The notes beneath the pieces are model-generated. The model saw only the letters and a program-made list of their open reading frames with translations, was not told the origin of the DNA and did not search any database. This document shows, one piece after another, positions 1 to 6,950 of a stretch of 24,153 bases of DNA; the first letter of the stretch is position 1; each line of letters starts with the position of its first letter. This DNA is from Alphaproteobacteria bacterium (lineage in GTDB: Bacteria > Pseudomonadota > Alphaproteobacteria > UBA6615). The translations under genes were made by a program, and so were the position numbers. Location of the stretch: assembly GCA_013003285.1 (NCBI GenBank), contig JABDJY010000236.1, forward strand, positions 1-24,153, given 5' to 3'.

Positions 1-166
1 GGTCGGGGGTGCTCAACAAACCCTCGCGCGTAATGTCTTCACCGGTATAAGCAATAAGGGTCCGCACTGCTTCCAATGCGTCCTCTCTCGTGGGTTGTTG
101 GCCGACCGTACCGATTGGGTCGGCATCGCCTATTTGTGTCGCCAGATGGAACGTCGCGGTGGACAT
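1..166 (-). CDS. folE: GTP cyclohydrolase I, N-terminal part (runs off left edge)
   Basis: Only the first 55 codons are present; the gene continues beyond base 1. The translation contains EAVRTLIAYTGEDITREG followed by LLSTPD, which is the conserved start of the GTP cyclohydrolase I domain (usual form AVR-LL---GEDP-REGLL-TP-RV). The family converts GTP to 7,8-dihydroneopterin triphosphate, the first step of folate and pterin synthesis, in the cytoplasm. The ATG at 166-164 is favoured because an in-frame TAG lies directly before it and an AAGAGG ribosome site lies about 6 bases upstream. The N-terminal 25 residues before the conserved part are variable, as is usual. The catalytic core with its zinc ligands is outside the window, so activity cannot be judged. 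A plus-strand open frame over the same bases has no recognisable content. Confidence 0.85.
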   Translation of the reverse strand, partial: MSTATFHLATQIGDADPIGTVGQQPTREDALEAVRTLIAYTGEDITREGLLSTPD

Positions 167-303
167 CTACGGCCTCTTACCTTTGGTCAGGACGCTGACG
201 GGGCGCACGTATATAATAGAGTACGCAGTGTGAGATCGGGCGCGTGGGGAGCGCGGCCCGATCCCGATTTCGACGGATTTACCGGCGAAATCTCACTGGA
301 CGC

Positions 304-369
304 AACGTCAGTTCGGCAGGATTACCGTATCAATAACGTGAATGACGCCGTTATCGGCGGCAATGTCGC
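304..369 (-). pseudogene. Relic of a second fasciclin gene (3' end only)
   Basis: Reading the minus strand gives DIAADNGVIHVIDTVILPN and then TGA at 310-308. This is nearly the same as the end of the intact fasciclin protein just to the right (DISADNGVIHVIDTVILPN). At base level 61 of 65 positions match 443-507. Two of the four changes are silent (the HV codons) and two fall in one codon, giving Ser to Ala, so the copy was probably once a working gene. The homology stops abruptly at about 369, exactly where a 14-bp perfect hairpin begins. The best reading is a tandem fasciclin paralogue that lost its 5' part. A short GGTCAGTACGG match (405-415 and 645-655) suggests that other scraps of the paralogue may lie between the hairpin and the intact gene. 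Confidence 0.75.
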
Positions 370-405
370 CGGACCAGATCGTGGGGGGATTACGATCTGG
401 TCCGG
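369..405. repeat. Perfect 14-bp inverted repeat (hairpin)
   Basis: CCGGACCAGATCGT (369-382) and ACGATCTGGTCCGG (392-405) are exact reverse complements around a 9-base loop containing six G on the plus strand. It sits about 40 bases past the stop codon of the fasciclin gene, where a terminator would be expected, but no T-run follows on either strand. It could be a factor-dependent terminator, an mRNA-stabilising 3' hairpin, or the scar of the deletion that produced the fasciclin relic. Confidence 0.8.
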
Positions 406-446
406 GTCAGTACGGTGAACCCTAGACGTTATGACTAGATCTAACG

Positions 447-932
447 TCAGTTCGGCAGGATTACCGTATCAATGACATGAATGACGCCGTTATCGGCCGA
501 AATGTCGGCAGTCGTGACGGTCGCGCCGTCAACCATGACGCCGCTGGTCGCATCGATGTCGACATCGCTACCCTGGACCGTGGCGGTGCTTAATTTTTTG
601 CCGGCCAGATCGCCCGACATAACCTTGCCCGGAACCACGTGATAGGTCAGTACGGCAACTAGCTTATCTTTGTTTTCCGGCTTCAGCAGATCTTCAACCG
701 TACCGGCGGGCAGTTTCGCGAAAGCGTCGTTGGTCGGCGCGAAGACGGTAAACGGTCCATCGCCCTTCAAGGTATCCACAAGTCCTGCTGCTTTGACAGC
801 CGCGACCAACGTCGAGAATTGGTCGTTGGCGATGGCGGTGTCAACAATGTCCTTGGCCAAGGCGGCAGTTGAAGACAGGGCCAAGCCACTGACGATGGCA
901 ACGGTCGATAAGATACGGGTAGTCGGTTTCAT
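447..932 (-). CDS. Secreted fasciclin-domain (FAS1) protein
   Basis: This 161-residue protein has a signal peptide (MKPTTR, then a hydrophobic stretch ending STAALA, cleavage near residue 26) followed by one FAS1 domain that fills the rest. Visible family motifs are FTVFAPTNDAF (H1 region), LTYHVVPGKV and the final NGVIHVIDTVILP (H2 region). Bacterial FAS1 proteins are extracytoplasmic and linked to adhesion or matrix contact; several alphaproteobacterial ones respond to oxidative or singlet-oxygen stress. The ATG at 932-930 is chosen because GAGG lies 8 bases upstream and the signal peptide begins there. An in-frame extension up to 1130 lacks a ribosome site and would cross the promoter. That promoter (968-997) has the same layout as the sigma-factor promoters nearby, so the gene is probably part of the RpoE/ChrR-type regulon. 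Confidence 0.9.
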   Translation of the reverse strand: MKPTTRILSTVAIVSGLALSSTAALAKDIVDTAIANDQFSTLVAAVKAAGLVDTLKGDGPFTVFAPTNDAFAKLPAGTVEDLLKPENKDKLVAVLTYHVVPGKVMSGDLAGKKLSTATVQGSDVDIDATSGVMVDGATVTTADISADNGVIHVIDTVILPN

Positions 933-967
933 GAAGTGATCCTCAGTCATAAGTTTACTTATGCATT

Positions 968-997
968 TAGTTACGCAAACAGACGATGTCCGGATCA
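968..997 (-). promoter_or_regulatory. RpoE/ChrR-type ECF sigma promoter of the fasciclin gene
   Basis: Minus strand: TGATCC (997-992), 15 bases, then GCGTAACTA (976-968). The -35 TGATCC is the one known for the Rhodobacter RpoE regulon, and the spacing equals that of three other promoters in this window. The predicted transcript would start about 30 bases before the fasciclin ATG. Confidence 0.7.
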
Positions 998-1057
998 CCG
1001 AATGCTGAATATTATTCGTGATGGCGAGGAACCGGAATCTTAGGAGTGCGCCGCGAC

Positions 1058-1087
1058 TGATCTGACGGTTGATCTGCTGCGTAGTGT
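1058..1087 (+). promoter_or_regulatory. RpoE/ChrR-type ECF sigma promoter of the SDR gene
   Basis: Plus strand: TGATCT (1058-1063), 15 bases, then GCGTAGTGT (1079-1087). The layout matches the other three promoters, with C to T in the last -35 base. The leader would be only about 12 bases, with the AAGGA ribosome site (1094-1098) at the very 5' end of the transcript. Confidence 0.6.
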
Positions 1088-1105
1088 CTAGGGAAGGAAA
1101 CGAGA

Positions 1106-1900
1106 ATGATTGAACCGCGTTCAGAGCCAACCTCTACCGAGCGCCTTGCCTGGGTTACCGGCGCCAGCAAAGGCATCGGGCGGGCGGTTGTGATCGAACT
1201 GGCTGAGCAGGGGTGGCAGATCGCGGCAAGCGGTCGTGATATTGCCGAACTCGATGCCTTAACGGCGGAAACGAACGAGCTATCCGGCTCGGTACACGCC
1301 TATCCCTTCGACATTACGTCTGAGCAAGCCTCAAGTGAAATTGTCGCTGCGATCGAGCGGGATCTCGGCTTCATCGACATGGCCGTTCTCAATGCCGGTA
1401 CCCATGAATCGGTCGACGGCGTGGCGTTTACGGTCGCGCCGCTGCGCCGCCTGGTGGAGACAAATCTAATGGGAACGGCACATTGTCTGGCTCCAATTGT
1501 CGAACGTTTTGTTGCGCGTGGCGGGGGACGTATCGCGGTGGTCGCATCGCTGGCGGCCTACCGTGGCCTGCCCACGGCGAGTGCCTATGGCGCGACAAAA
1601 GCGGCGCTCATAAATATGTGCGAAGCGTTACGCGTCGAACTGGCACCGGCAGGTGTCGTCCTCTCGGTGATCACGCCGGGATTCGTGCGCACACCGCTGA
1701 CCGATCGTAATCTTTTTCCCATGCCGTTTTTGATGGAGCCTGACGTGGCCGCGCGGCGCATCGTGCGTGGCCTTGCCGGAAAGCGGTTTGAAATCACCAT
1801 GCCGCGATGCTTTGCCTTCATCATGAAGCTGTTACGGATCCTACCCTATCCGCTATATTTTACCGTAACCCGACGCCTCGTTACGCGTTCCGAGCCCTAG
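1106..1900 (+). CDS. Short-chain dehydrogenase/reductase (SDR)
   Basis: This 264-residue protein has a classical SDR Rossmann fold. It shows the cofactor motif TGASKGIG (18-25), NAG (96-98), the catalytic Ser around 148 and YGATK (Tyr161, Lys165). PG is followed by FVRTPLTD, as in classical SDRs. A hydrophobic, basic C-terminal tail (about 235-264) may associate with the membrane. SDRs next to cyclopropane synthase and DUF1365 genes are common in RpoE-controlled clusters and probably act on a lipid or lipid-derived carbonyl; the substrate cannot be read from sequence. The start has a good ribosome site (AAGGA, 7 bases before the ATG). It has its own RpoE-type promoter. Its TAG stop interlocks with the stop of the convergent methyltransferase gene inside CTAG (1897-1900). 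Confidence 0.88.
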   Translation: MIEPRSEPTSTERLAWVTGASKGIGRAVVIELAEQGWQIAASGRDIAELDALTAETNELSGSVHAYPFDITSEQASSEIVAAIERDLGFIDMAVLNAGTHESVDGVAFTVAPLRRLVETNLMGTAHCLAPIVERFVARGGGRIAVVASLAAYRGLPTASAYGATKAALINMCEALRVELAPAGVVLSVITPGFVRTPLTDRNLFPMPFLMEPDVAARRIVRGLAGKRFEITMPRCFAFIMKLLRILPYPLYFTVTRRLVTRSEP

Positions 1901-3138
1901 CGAACCTTGAGACCATAATGCGCCACGGAGACGGTTCCGGTGTCGAACCCCGCCTCGCAGTAGCACAGGTAATAGCGCCACAATCGTCGGAATCTTTCGT
2001 CGAAACCGAGCGCTTCAAGGTCCGGCCAGGCGGCTTCGAAGCGGCTTCGCCATTGTCGCAGCGTTTCGGCGTATGACGGGCCAAAAGAGAAAGTATCGGC
2101 GATCGTAAGTCCGGCCGCGCCCGAGGCCACCGCGAATGCCTGAGGCGAGGGTAGCATACCACCCGGAAATACCCGTAGTTGAATGAAGTCCGGATTGCGT
2201 CGATAGGCAGCGAAACGCTCATCGGCAATGGTAATAACCTGCAGCGCGGCCTTGCCGTCGGGACGCAAGCGATTGCGTAGAGTGTCAAAATAGCCCGGCC
2301 AATAGCTTTCCCCCACCGCCTCGAAACTCTCGATAGATACAATTCGGTCGAAGGTGTCGGCGATGTCGCGATAGTCTTGCAAGCGGATTTCCACGCATTT
2401 AGACAAGCCGGCCGCCGCCACAGCGCGGCGCACCCACTCGGCTTGGGCCCGCGACAAGGTTACAGCGATGACGCGGCAGCCGAACCGGCGCGCCGCATAG
2501 ATCGCAAACCCGCCCCAGCCACAGCCGATTTCCAGCACATGATCGCCATGCCGCAGACCAGCAACATCAGCAATGCGGGCATATTTAGCCTCTTGTGCGG
2601 CCGTGAGCGAGACGGCCGAGTCCGTAAAAAGACCTGCGGAGTAAGTCATCGATTCGTCGAGCCAAGCGCCATAAAAGGCGTTGCCGAGGTCATAATGAGC
2701 AGCAATGTTGCGCCGGCTGCCCGCGCGCGTATTGGCATTCAGCTTATGGCGCAATCGTCCCAGCACCATCGCCGGTATTCGCTGCGCTGCCGTTGGCGTA
2801 AATGCTGTTTCGTTTTCAATTCCCAACCTTAGGACAGCCGCAATGTCGGGGCTGTCCCAATCGCCATCGACATAGGCATCCGCCAACCCCAGCGCGCCGT
2901 TGAACGCCGCCCGGCGCACAATGCGAGGATTGATTATGTGTATCTGCGCGTTTCGGCCGGGTTGATCACCGGTATGCCGCCAAGAGGTGCCATCCGGCCA
3001 AGTAACGTCGAGCGTGCCGTTTTCAAGACAGTGGGTCCAGCGGTTAAATAATAGACGTGCCAACCGTGCGCTCGACGGGCGGCTAACCGCACTGGCCGGC
3101 AGTTTAGACCGTAGGGCGCTTTGTGTCAGATCGGCCAT
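1897..3138 (-). CDS. cfa: Cyclopropane-fatty-acyl-phospholipid synthase family methyltransferase
   Basis: The product is 413 residues, close to the usual length for the family. The N-terminal third is the lipid-binding part (DAYVDGDWDSPD around 87-98). The methyltransferase core follows: IAAHYDLGNAFY (145-156), the SAM-binding EIGCGWGGFA (203-212), and SIESFEAVGE. Enzymes of this family use S-adenosylmethionine to modify unsaturated acyl chains of membrane phospholipids, giving cyclopropane or furan-type fatty acids. In Rhodobacter the homologue lies in the RpoE singlet-oxygen regulon. The ATG at 3138 has GGAG about 6 bases upstream; an ATG five codons earlier has none. It overlaps the end of the DUF1365 gene by 35 bases, which implies translational coupling as the third gene of the FAD-DUF1365-cfa operon. 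Confidence 0.9.
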   Translation of the reverse strand: MADLTQSALRSKLPASAVSRPSSARLARLLFNRWTHCLENGTLDVTWPDGTSWRHTGDQPGRNAQIHIINPRIVRRAAFNGALGLADAYVDGDWDSPDIAAVLRLGIENETAFTPTAAQRIPAMVLGRLRHKLNANTRAGSRRNIAAHYDLGNAFYGAWLDESMTYSAGLFTDSAVSLTAAQEAKYARIADVAGLRHGDHVLEIGCGWGGFAIYAARRFGCRVIAVTLSRAQAEWVRRAVAAAGLSKCVEIRLQDYRDIADTFDRIVSIESFEAVGESYWPGYFDTLRNRLRPDGKAALQVITIADERFAAYRRNPDFIQLRVFPGGMLPSPQAFAVASGAAGLTIADTFSFGPSYAETLRQWRSRFEAAWPDLEALGFDERFRRLWRYYLCYCEAGFDTGTVSVAHYGLKVR

Positions 3139-3922
3139 GCGGCACTCCGGCATTAGGGACGATGAAAGAAACAGCCTCAGCGGGCGCCGACGGATGGCGA
3201 AACGTCGGGATACGCTTACGCCAAAGCTGAAAGGCTTCCCAGTAGATACCGACGATGACTTTGAGCGTCATCATCGGATGGCAAACCAAAGAAGCTGCCA
3301 AGAAGCGGTCGGTCAACGTGCGCGCTTCGCCATTGAACGTCGCCGCTAACAGTGCACCATCGGGATCAGCCTCGGAGACAGTGATACTAACGCGGTCACC
3401 CGGCGGCAAAACCGCCATGTCGTAGGTACAATCCATCGGAATAAAGGGCGAAACGTAAAATTCTTTGTCAAAACTATGGCTCTGCACGGCGCGGCCATCG
3501 TCTTGGGTCGGGACGATATAAGTGTGGGATTCGCCGAACGTGTTGCGCACTTCGTAGAGGATGGCGCGCAGACGCTCGACACCATCGTAACAGAAGTAGA
3601 CGCTGATCGGATTGAACACGTACCCCAGCATTCGCGGCAGACACAATAATCGAATACGTCCCCCCGCCGCGTCGACACCGACGTTCGCAAGCTGTGTATC
3701 CACCCAGGCGCGCAGCGAAGTGCCGTCCCGCGGACCGTGATCAATGTCGTGGAACGAGAACGGCGCAGCGCGGTTATAAGCGAACAGACGAAGCTTGGTA
3801 TCGAGCGCGGGCAGCTCATCGAGATCGAGCAGCAGGTAAGAAAGACCATATTTCAGACGGTGATTCTTCGGACGGTGGCGAACATGGGTCACAAAGCCGC
3901 TATAGGCCTTCGAAGAGAGCAT
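3104..3922 (-). CDS. DUF1365 family protein
   Basis: This 272-residue cytoplasmic protein belongs to the DUF1365 family. It shows the family hallmarks YAGxVxHxRxxP-type N-terminus (here YSGFVTHVRHRPKNH), LPRMLGYVFNPISVYFCYD (about 95-113), EVRNTFGESHTY and FDKEFYVSPF. The biochemical role is not established. It is almost always encoded between an FAD-dependent amine-oxidase-like protein and a cyclopropane-type methyltransferase, and genetic work in related bacteria links such genes to furan fatty acid or modified fatty acid synthesis. Its ATG overlaps the stop of the FAD gene (TAATG). Its coding frame is intact, unlike its upstream neighbour, so translation may suffer if ribosomes stop early upstream. 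Confidence 0.88.
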   Translation of the reverse strand: MLSSKAYSGFVTHVRHRPKNHRLKYGLSYLLLDLDELPALDTKLRLFAYNRAAPFSFHDIDHGPRDGTSLRAWVDTQLANVGVDAAGGRIRLLCLPRMLGYVFNPISVYFCYDGVERLRAILYEVRNTFGESHTYIVPTQDDGRAVQSHSFDKEFYVSPFIPMDCTYDMAVLPPGDRVSITVSEADPDGALLAATFNGEARTLTDRFLAASLVCHPMMTLKVIVGIYWEAFQLWRKRIPTFRHPSAPAEAVSFIVPNAGVPHGRSDTKRPTV

Positions 3923-5283
3923 TAGGCGGCCTTCCTGATTCCACGGCGCGGATCGCTCTCGGTTGGCCGCCTGCCGAGCATCGGCAAGCGGTCAGATTCG
4001 TTGGCCACCGACCAGGGGCGACGGACGCCACCCAGCGTCTCAGCAACGGCAAGTCCCGATTGCAACGCATCTTCATGAAAGCCATGGCCGAAATAACTTC
4101 CGCAATACCATGTTCTGCGCTGTCCCTGTTAGTGCCACTGTTCTCTCTGGGCTGCTAGCGCGCGGTGGTCGAACAGCGGATGGTCATACTGAAACTCGGC
4201 GATCGTATGATCTTCGGCCGGCGGGGTGTGCGGGTTCAAGGTGACGAAAAGAGGCCGTGGCGTCTGTATGCCCTGCAATCGGTTGAGCCAATAGCTGACC
4301 TGTGGCGGTCCGGCGGAAGCTTGCGTCGCCGTCATGTAGTTCCAACTTGCCCAGACCCGATGTCGGCGGGGCATCAGGCTCACATCCGTATGAAGGTAGG
4401 TGCGATTGCTTGTATAGGAAATGGCGCCGAGGCGTTCTCGCTCTGCCGCTGTCGCGTCACTAAGCAGCGCCAGGGCTTCATCGGCGTGCACCGCTAGCAC
4501 CACGTCATCGAAAGATTGGCGCCTGCCCCCAGCGGAGACCACATCAACGCCGTGGCTGTGTCGGATAAGTTGTTGAATATCGGCGTCGCACTTGATGCTG
4601 CGCGCAAACGTCTCGGTCAGCCGGTCCACATAAGCGCGACTGCCGCCTGTAACCGTGCGCCATGGCGGTCGTTCGCTCAGGTTGAGCAATCCGTGACTTT
4701 GAAAAAAACGGACGAAGGATTCTACCGGATATCTGCGCATATCGTCGGCCGCCGCCGACCAGATGGCGGCGCCCATGGGCAGCAAATGGTCGTCGATGGA
4801 GCCTTGTGAATAGTTTCCCGCGGCCAGATAGTCGCCGAGGGTCAATCCAGCTAAACGGCCGGCGTTCAAATCCTCGGGCGCGGCGCTGTAGAATCTCCGA
4901 ATGTCGGCCAACATTCCCCAGAAGACCGGGCGCACCAGGTTACGTCGCTGGCCGAACAACCCGGCTGGAAAATCGCTGGAATATTCAAGCTGCCCGCCGC
5001 GCGCAGACACCGCAAACGACATATCGCTGGGATGTGTCGCCACGCCCAAATGGTCGAAAAGCGCCACCAAATTTGGATAGTTCGCCTCGTTATAGACCAC
5101 GAAGCCGGTATCGACCGGATAGTCGACACCGTCCATGGGCGCCAAGACGGTATTGGCATGACCGCCGGCAACCGCCAACCGTTCGAAAACGGTCACGCGA
5201 TGGCGTTGTTGCAACAACCAGGCTACCGAAAGCCCGGCGATTCCGGCGCCGATAACGGCAATATTACGGGGTTGTTCGGGCAA
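3922..5283 (-). pseudogene. NAD(P)/FAD-dependent amine-oxidase-like oxidoreductase, interrupted by an in-frame stop
   Basis: The N-terminus carries a dinucleotide-binding motif IAVIGAGIAGLS and the body matches the FAD-dependent oxidoreductases that sit with DUF1365 and cfa (DYPVDTGFVVYNEANYPNL, YHT-like region, ASWNYM). Reading stops at TAA (4131-4129). Behind it, in the same frame and without another stop, the usual C-terminus continues: QGQRRTWYCGSYFGHG, GFHEDALQSGLAVAETLGG and VRRPW, ending at TAA 3924-3922. The stop replaces the Leu/Ile position before QG-RRTW, so one T-to-A change in TTA would explain it. The truncated product would lack the C-terminal FAD-contacting segment. The family's role is probably a redox step on lipids or carotenoid-like substrates. 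The first possible start, TTG at 5319, lies at or before the expected transcript start, so TTG 5283 is preferred, though its ribosome site is weak. It could be a pseudogene, a read-through gene (UAA followed by C) or a base error. Confidence 0.85.
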
Positions 5284-5322
5284 AATTAGGCGTCCGGAGC
5301 CGTTAAATATAATTTCCAACCA

Positions 5323-5352
5323 TGTATACGCTCGTGAGGGTTGTGCGGATCA
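5323..5352 (-). promoter_or_regulatory. RpoE/ChrR-type ECF sigma promoter of the FAD-DUF1365-cfa operon
   Basis: Minus strand: TGATCC (5352-5347), 15 bases, then GCGTATACA (5331-5323). It is the best match of the four to the Rhodobacter RpoE pattern. It diverges from the promoter of the sigma gene 40 bases away, so both transcripts can be switched on together. Confidence 0.75.
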
Positions 5353-5393
5353 TCGAATGCAAAGAAAAAGTATAAAATTAACGTTGCGGACAC

Positions 5394-5423
5394 TGATCCA
5401 AATTACGGCACCTTGCGTTTACA
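5394..5423 (+). promoter_or_regulatory. RpoE/ChrR-type ECF sigma promoter of the sigma gene (autoregulation)
   Basis: Plus strand: TGATCC (5394-5399), 15 bases, then GCGTTTACA (5415-5423). The spacing is the same as in the other three, and the -10 is slightly weaker (GCGTT rather than GCGTA). It lies inside an upstream open extension of the sigma frame, which argues that the true start codon is further downstream. Confidence 0.6.
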
Positions 5424-5536
5424 AGCCCATGATGCCATCCATGAACTATGCCATCCCCGCTATTGACCCAGTTATACGAGGCCAGTTTGCGATTGCCGCG
5501 GTTGGCCCCTGGATGAAGCAGACAGTGCAGGAACCA

Positions 5537-6103
5537 ATGCAATCCTCCGGGACGTCAGTTTCTCCAGATTGGGCGCAAGCCCTTCGTGTCATCGCGGAAA
5601 CCGGTGATCGTGAGACTTTTGAACGGGTGTTCGAATATTTTGCCCCGCGAGTAAAGGCCTACATTATGCGTTTGGGTACCGACAGTTCCACCGCCGAGGA
5701 GCTGACCCAAGAGGCGATGGCGACCGTCTGGCGCAAGGCCAGCCAATACGATCCTGTAAAAGCCGGCGCGTCGACCTGGATATTTACGATTGCGCGTAAC
5801 TTACGCATCGATGCGTTCCGAAAGGAAAAGCGGCCCGAGCTCGACCCCCACGATCCGGCGCTAGTACCCGACCCCGATAGATCTTCCGAAGATGTTGTAT
5901 TTGCGGCCCAGCAGGCACAGCAGGTAAAGGCCGCGTTGGGTAACCTTCCGGAAGAACAACGCCGCGTCGTCCATCTGTCGTTCTATGAAGACTACACCCA
6001 TGCCGAGATTGCCAGTCAGCTCGATCTGCCCCTCGGCACGGTAAAGTCCAGGATACGGCTGGCCTTCCAACGTATTAGAAGTTCGCTTGGAGAAGAACTG
6101 TGA
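5537..6103 (+). CDS. rpoE: ECF RNA polymerase sigma factor, RpoE type (ChrR-controlled, ECF11-like)
   Basis: The product is 188 residues. Region 2 spans about residues 28-95 (FEYFAPRVKAYIMRLG, ELTQEAMATVWRKA, then YDPVKAGASTWIFTIARN and RIDAFRK). Region 4 spans about 135-184 (LPEEQRRVVHLSFYEDYTH, AEIASQLDLPLGTVKSRIR). The wording is close to Rhodobacter RpoE, which controls the response to singlet oxygen. Start choice: ATG 5537 has AGGA 4 bases upstream; ATG 5513 is an alternative that adds eight residues; longer frames back to 5357 would include the promoter. The stop overlaps the GTG of the anti-sigma gene by four bases (GTGA), the usual coupled rpoE-chrR arrangement. Four promoters with the expected TGATC motif lie within 5 kb, including its own, which supports the assignment. 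Confidence 0.9.
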   Translation: MQSSGTSVSPDWAQALRVIAETGDRETFERVFEYFAPRVKAYIMRLGTDSSTAEELTQEAMATVWRKASQYDPVKAGASTWIFTIARNLRIDAFRKEKRPELDPHDPALVPDPDRSSEDVVFAAQQAQQVKAALGNLPEEQRRVVHLSFYEDYTHAEIASQLDLPLGTVKSRIRLAFQRIRSSLGEEL

Positions 6104-6761
6104 CCATTCACCACCATCCATCGGAAGATTTACTCTTTGCCTATGCGGCGGGCGATCTGGGCGAGGCCTGGTCTCTCGTGTTAGCGACCCATATGGCGCT
6201 GTGTCCGGTTTGCCGCCGGGTCGTTCACCAAGCAGAGGCGATTGGTGGTGAATTGATCGACGCGTTGGCGCCCCAATCCTTGGCCGTGGATGCTATGACG
6301 AAAACGCTAGCGCGCGCCGCGATGGCGGAGACGCCACCGTCGACAACAGTGGCCTCATCTTCAATAAATCAGCCCGCCCCAGTGTTACCGCAGCCGCTGC
6401 TAGACTATGCTGGCGGCGATGTGAGCTCTCTACGCTGGCGCCGATTGGGCCGCGGCGCTTACCACATTCCCCTGGTGCGTAGCAGCGGCGGTGAGGTGGC
6501 TCGATTGCTGAAAATTCCCGCCGGTCGTCCGGTGCCGGAGCACGGGCACAATGGCATTGAACTGACAATGGTTCTGTGCGGCAGCTTTGCGATGAAAGTG
6601 GGCGTTTCGCACGCGGAGATGTGGAAACCGCAGACGCCGAGCTTGTCCATCAACCAGTCGCCGAAGCTGGCGAAGATTGCATTTGCCTAGCCGTCACCGA
6701 CGCCCCGTTACGTTTCCGCTCTCCGCTTGCGCGATTGGTTCAGCCTTTTATCGGCATTTAG
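6100..6761 (+). pseudogene. chrR: ChrR-type zinc anti-sigma factor with a frameshift in the cupin lobe
   Basis: The first 163 residues read normally. The N-terminal anti-sigma domain keeps His6, His31, Cys35 and Cys38, exactly the zinc ligands of Rhodobacter ChrR. The C-terminal cupin lobe begins with His148, His150 and Glu154 (spacing as in ChrR). After Phe163 (TTT, 6586-6588) the frame goes wrong and ends at 6690. The proper continuation lies one frame over: DESGRFARGDVE, then VHQPVAEAGEDCICLA and RLVQPFIGI, ending at TAG 6759-6761. Adding one base near 6589 restores about 220 residues and places the fourth ligand at His184, matching the ChrR spacing exactly. GTG start with GGAGAAG upstream, overlapping the rpoE stop. 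As read, the product could still bind the sigma factor but should not sense the inducing signal. A sequencing error is the main alternative. Confidence 0.88.
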
Positions 6762-6950
6762 GGCCGCTATCTGCTATTGATCGAAACCACCCAGATTGAC
6801 TTCGGACATGATCCTGAGACTCCGGACTTTCCGATTTTCGCCAGCTCCTACCGCGTCATGAAAATTCTAATGCAATGCTGTTGCCAGATCGCAGGGAGCG
6901 ACATGGAACCACCCCGGATAGCGCAAGTCGTCGCGGTAGCTCATTATTGT

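Noticed and set aside
210..238. Possible RpoE-type promoter before folE (CGATCT-N17-TATATA on the minus strand)
   Set aside because: The -35 differs at two bases, the spacing is off by one and the GCGT block present in the other four sites is missing at the right place.
95..418. A 107-codon plus-strand frame at the left edge
   Set aside because: It overlaps the folE start, the fasciclin relic and the hairpin on the other strand, and has no ribosome site or known motif.
426..447. ACGTTA/TAACGT inverted repeat at the fasciclin stop codon as a terminator
   Set aside because: The stem is only six bases, AT-rich and without a T-run; the 369-405 hairpin is a much better candidate.
937..966. TGATCC on the plus strand at 937-942 as another sigma promoter
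   Set aside because: No GCGT at the required distance; the bases are the reverse complement of the fasciclin ribosome-site region.
6809..6838. TGATCC in the gap between chrR and ureG
   Set aside because: No matching -10 at the required distance and no gene start follows on that strand.
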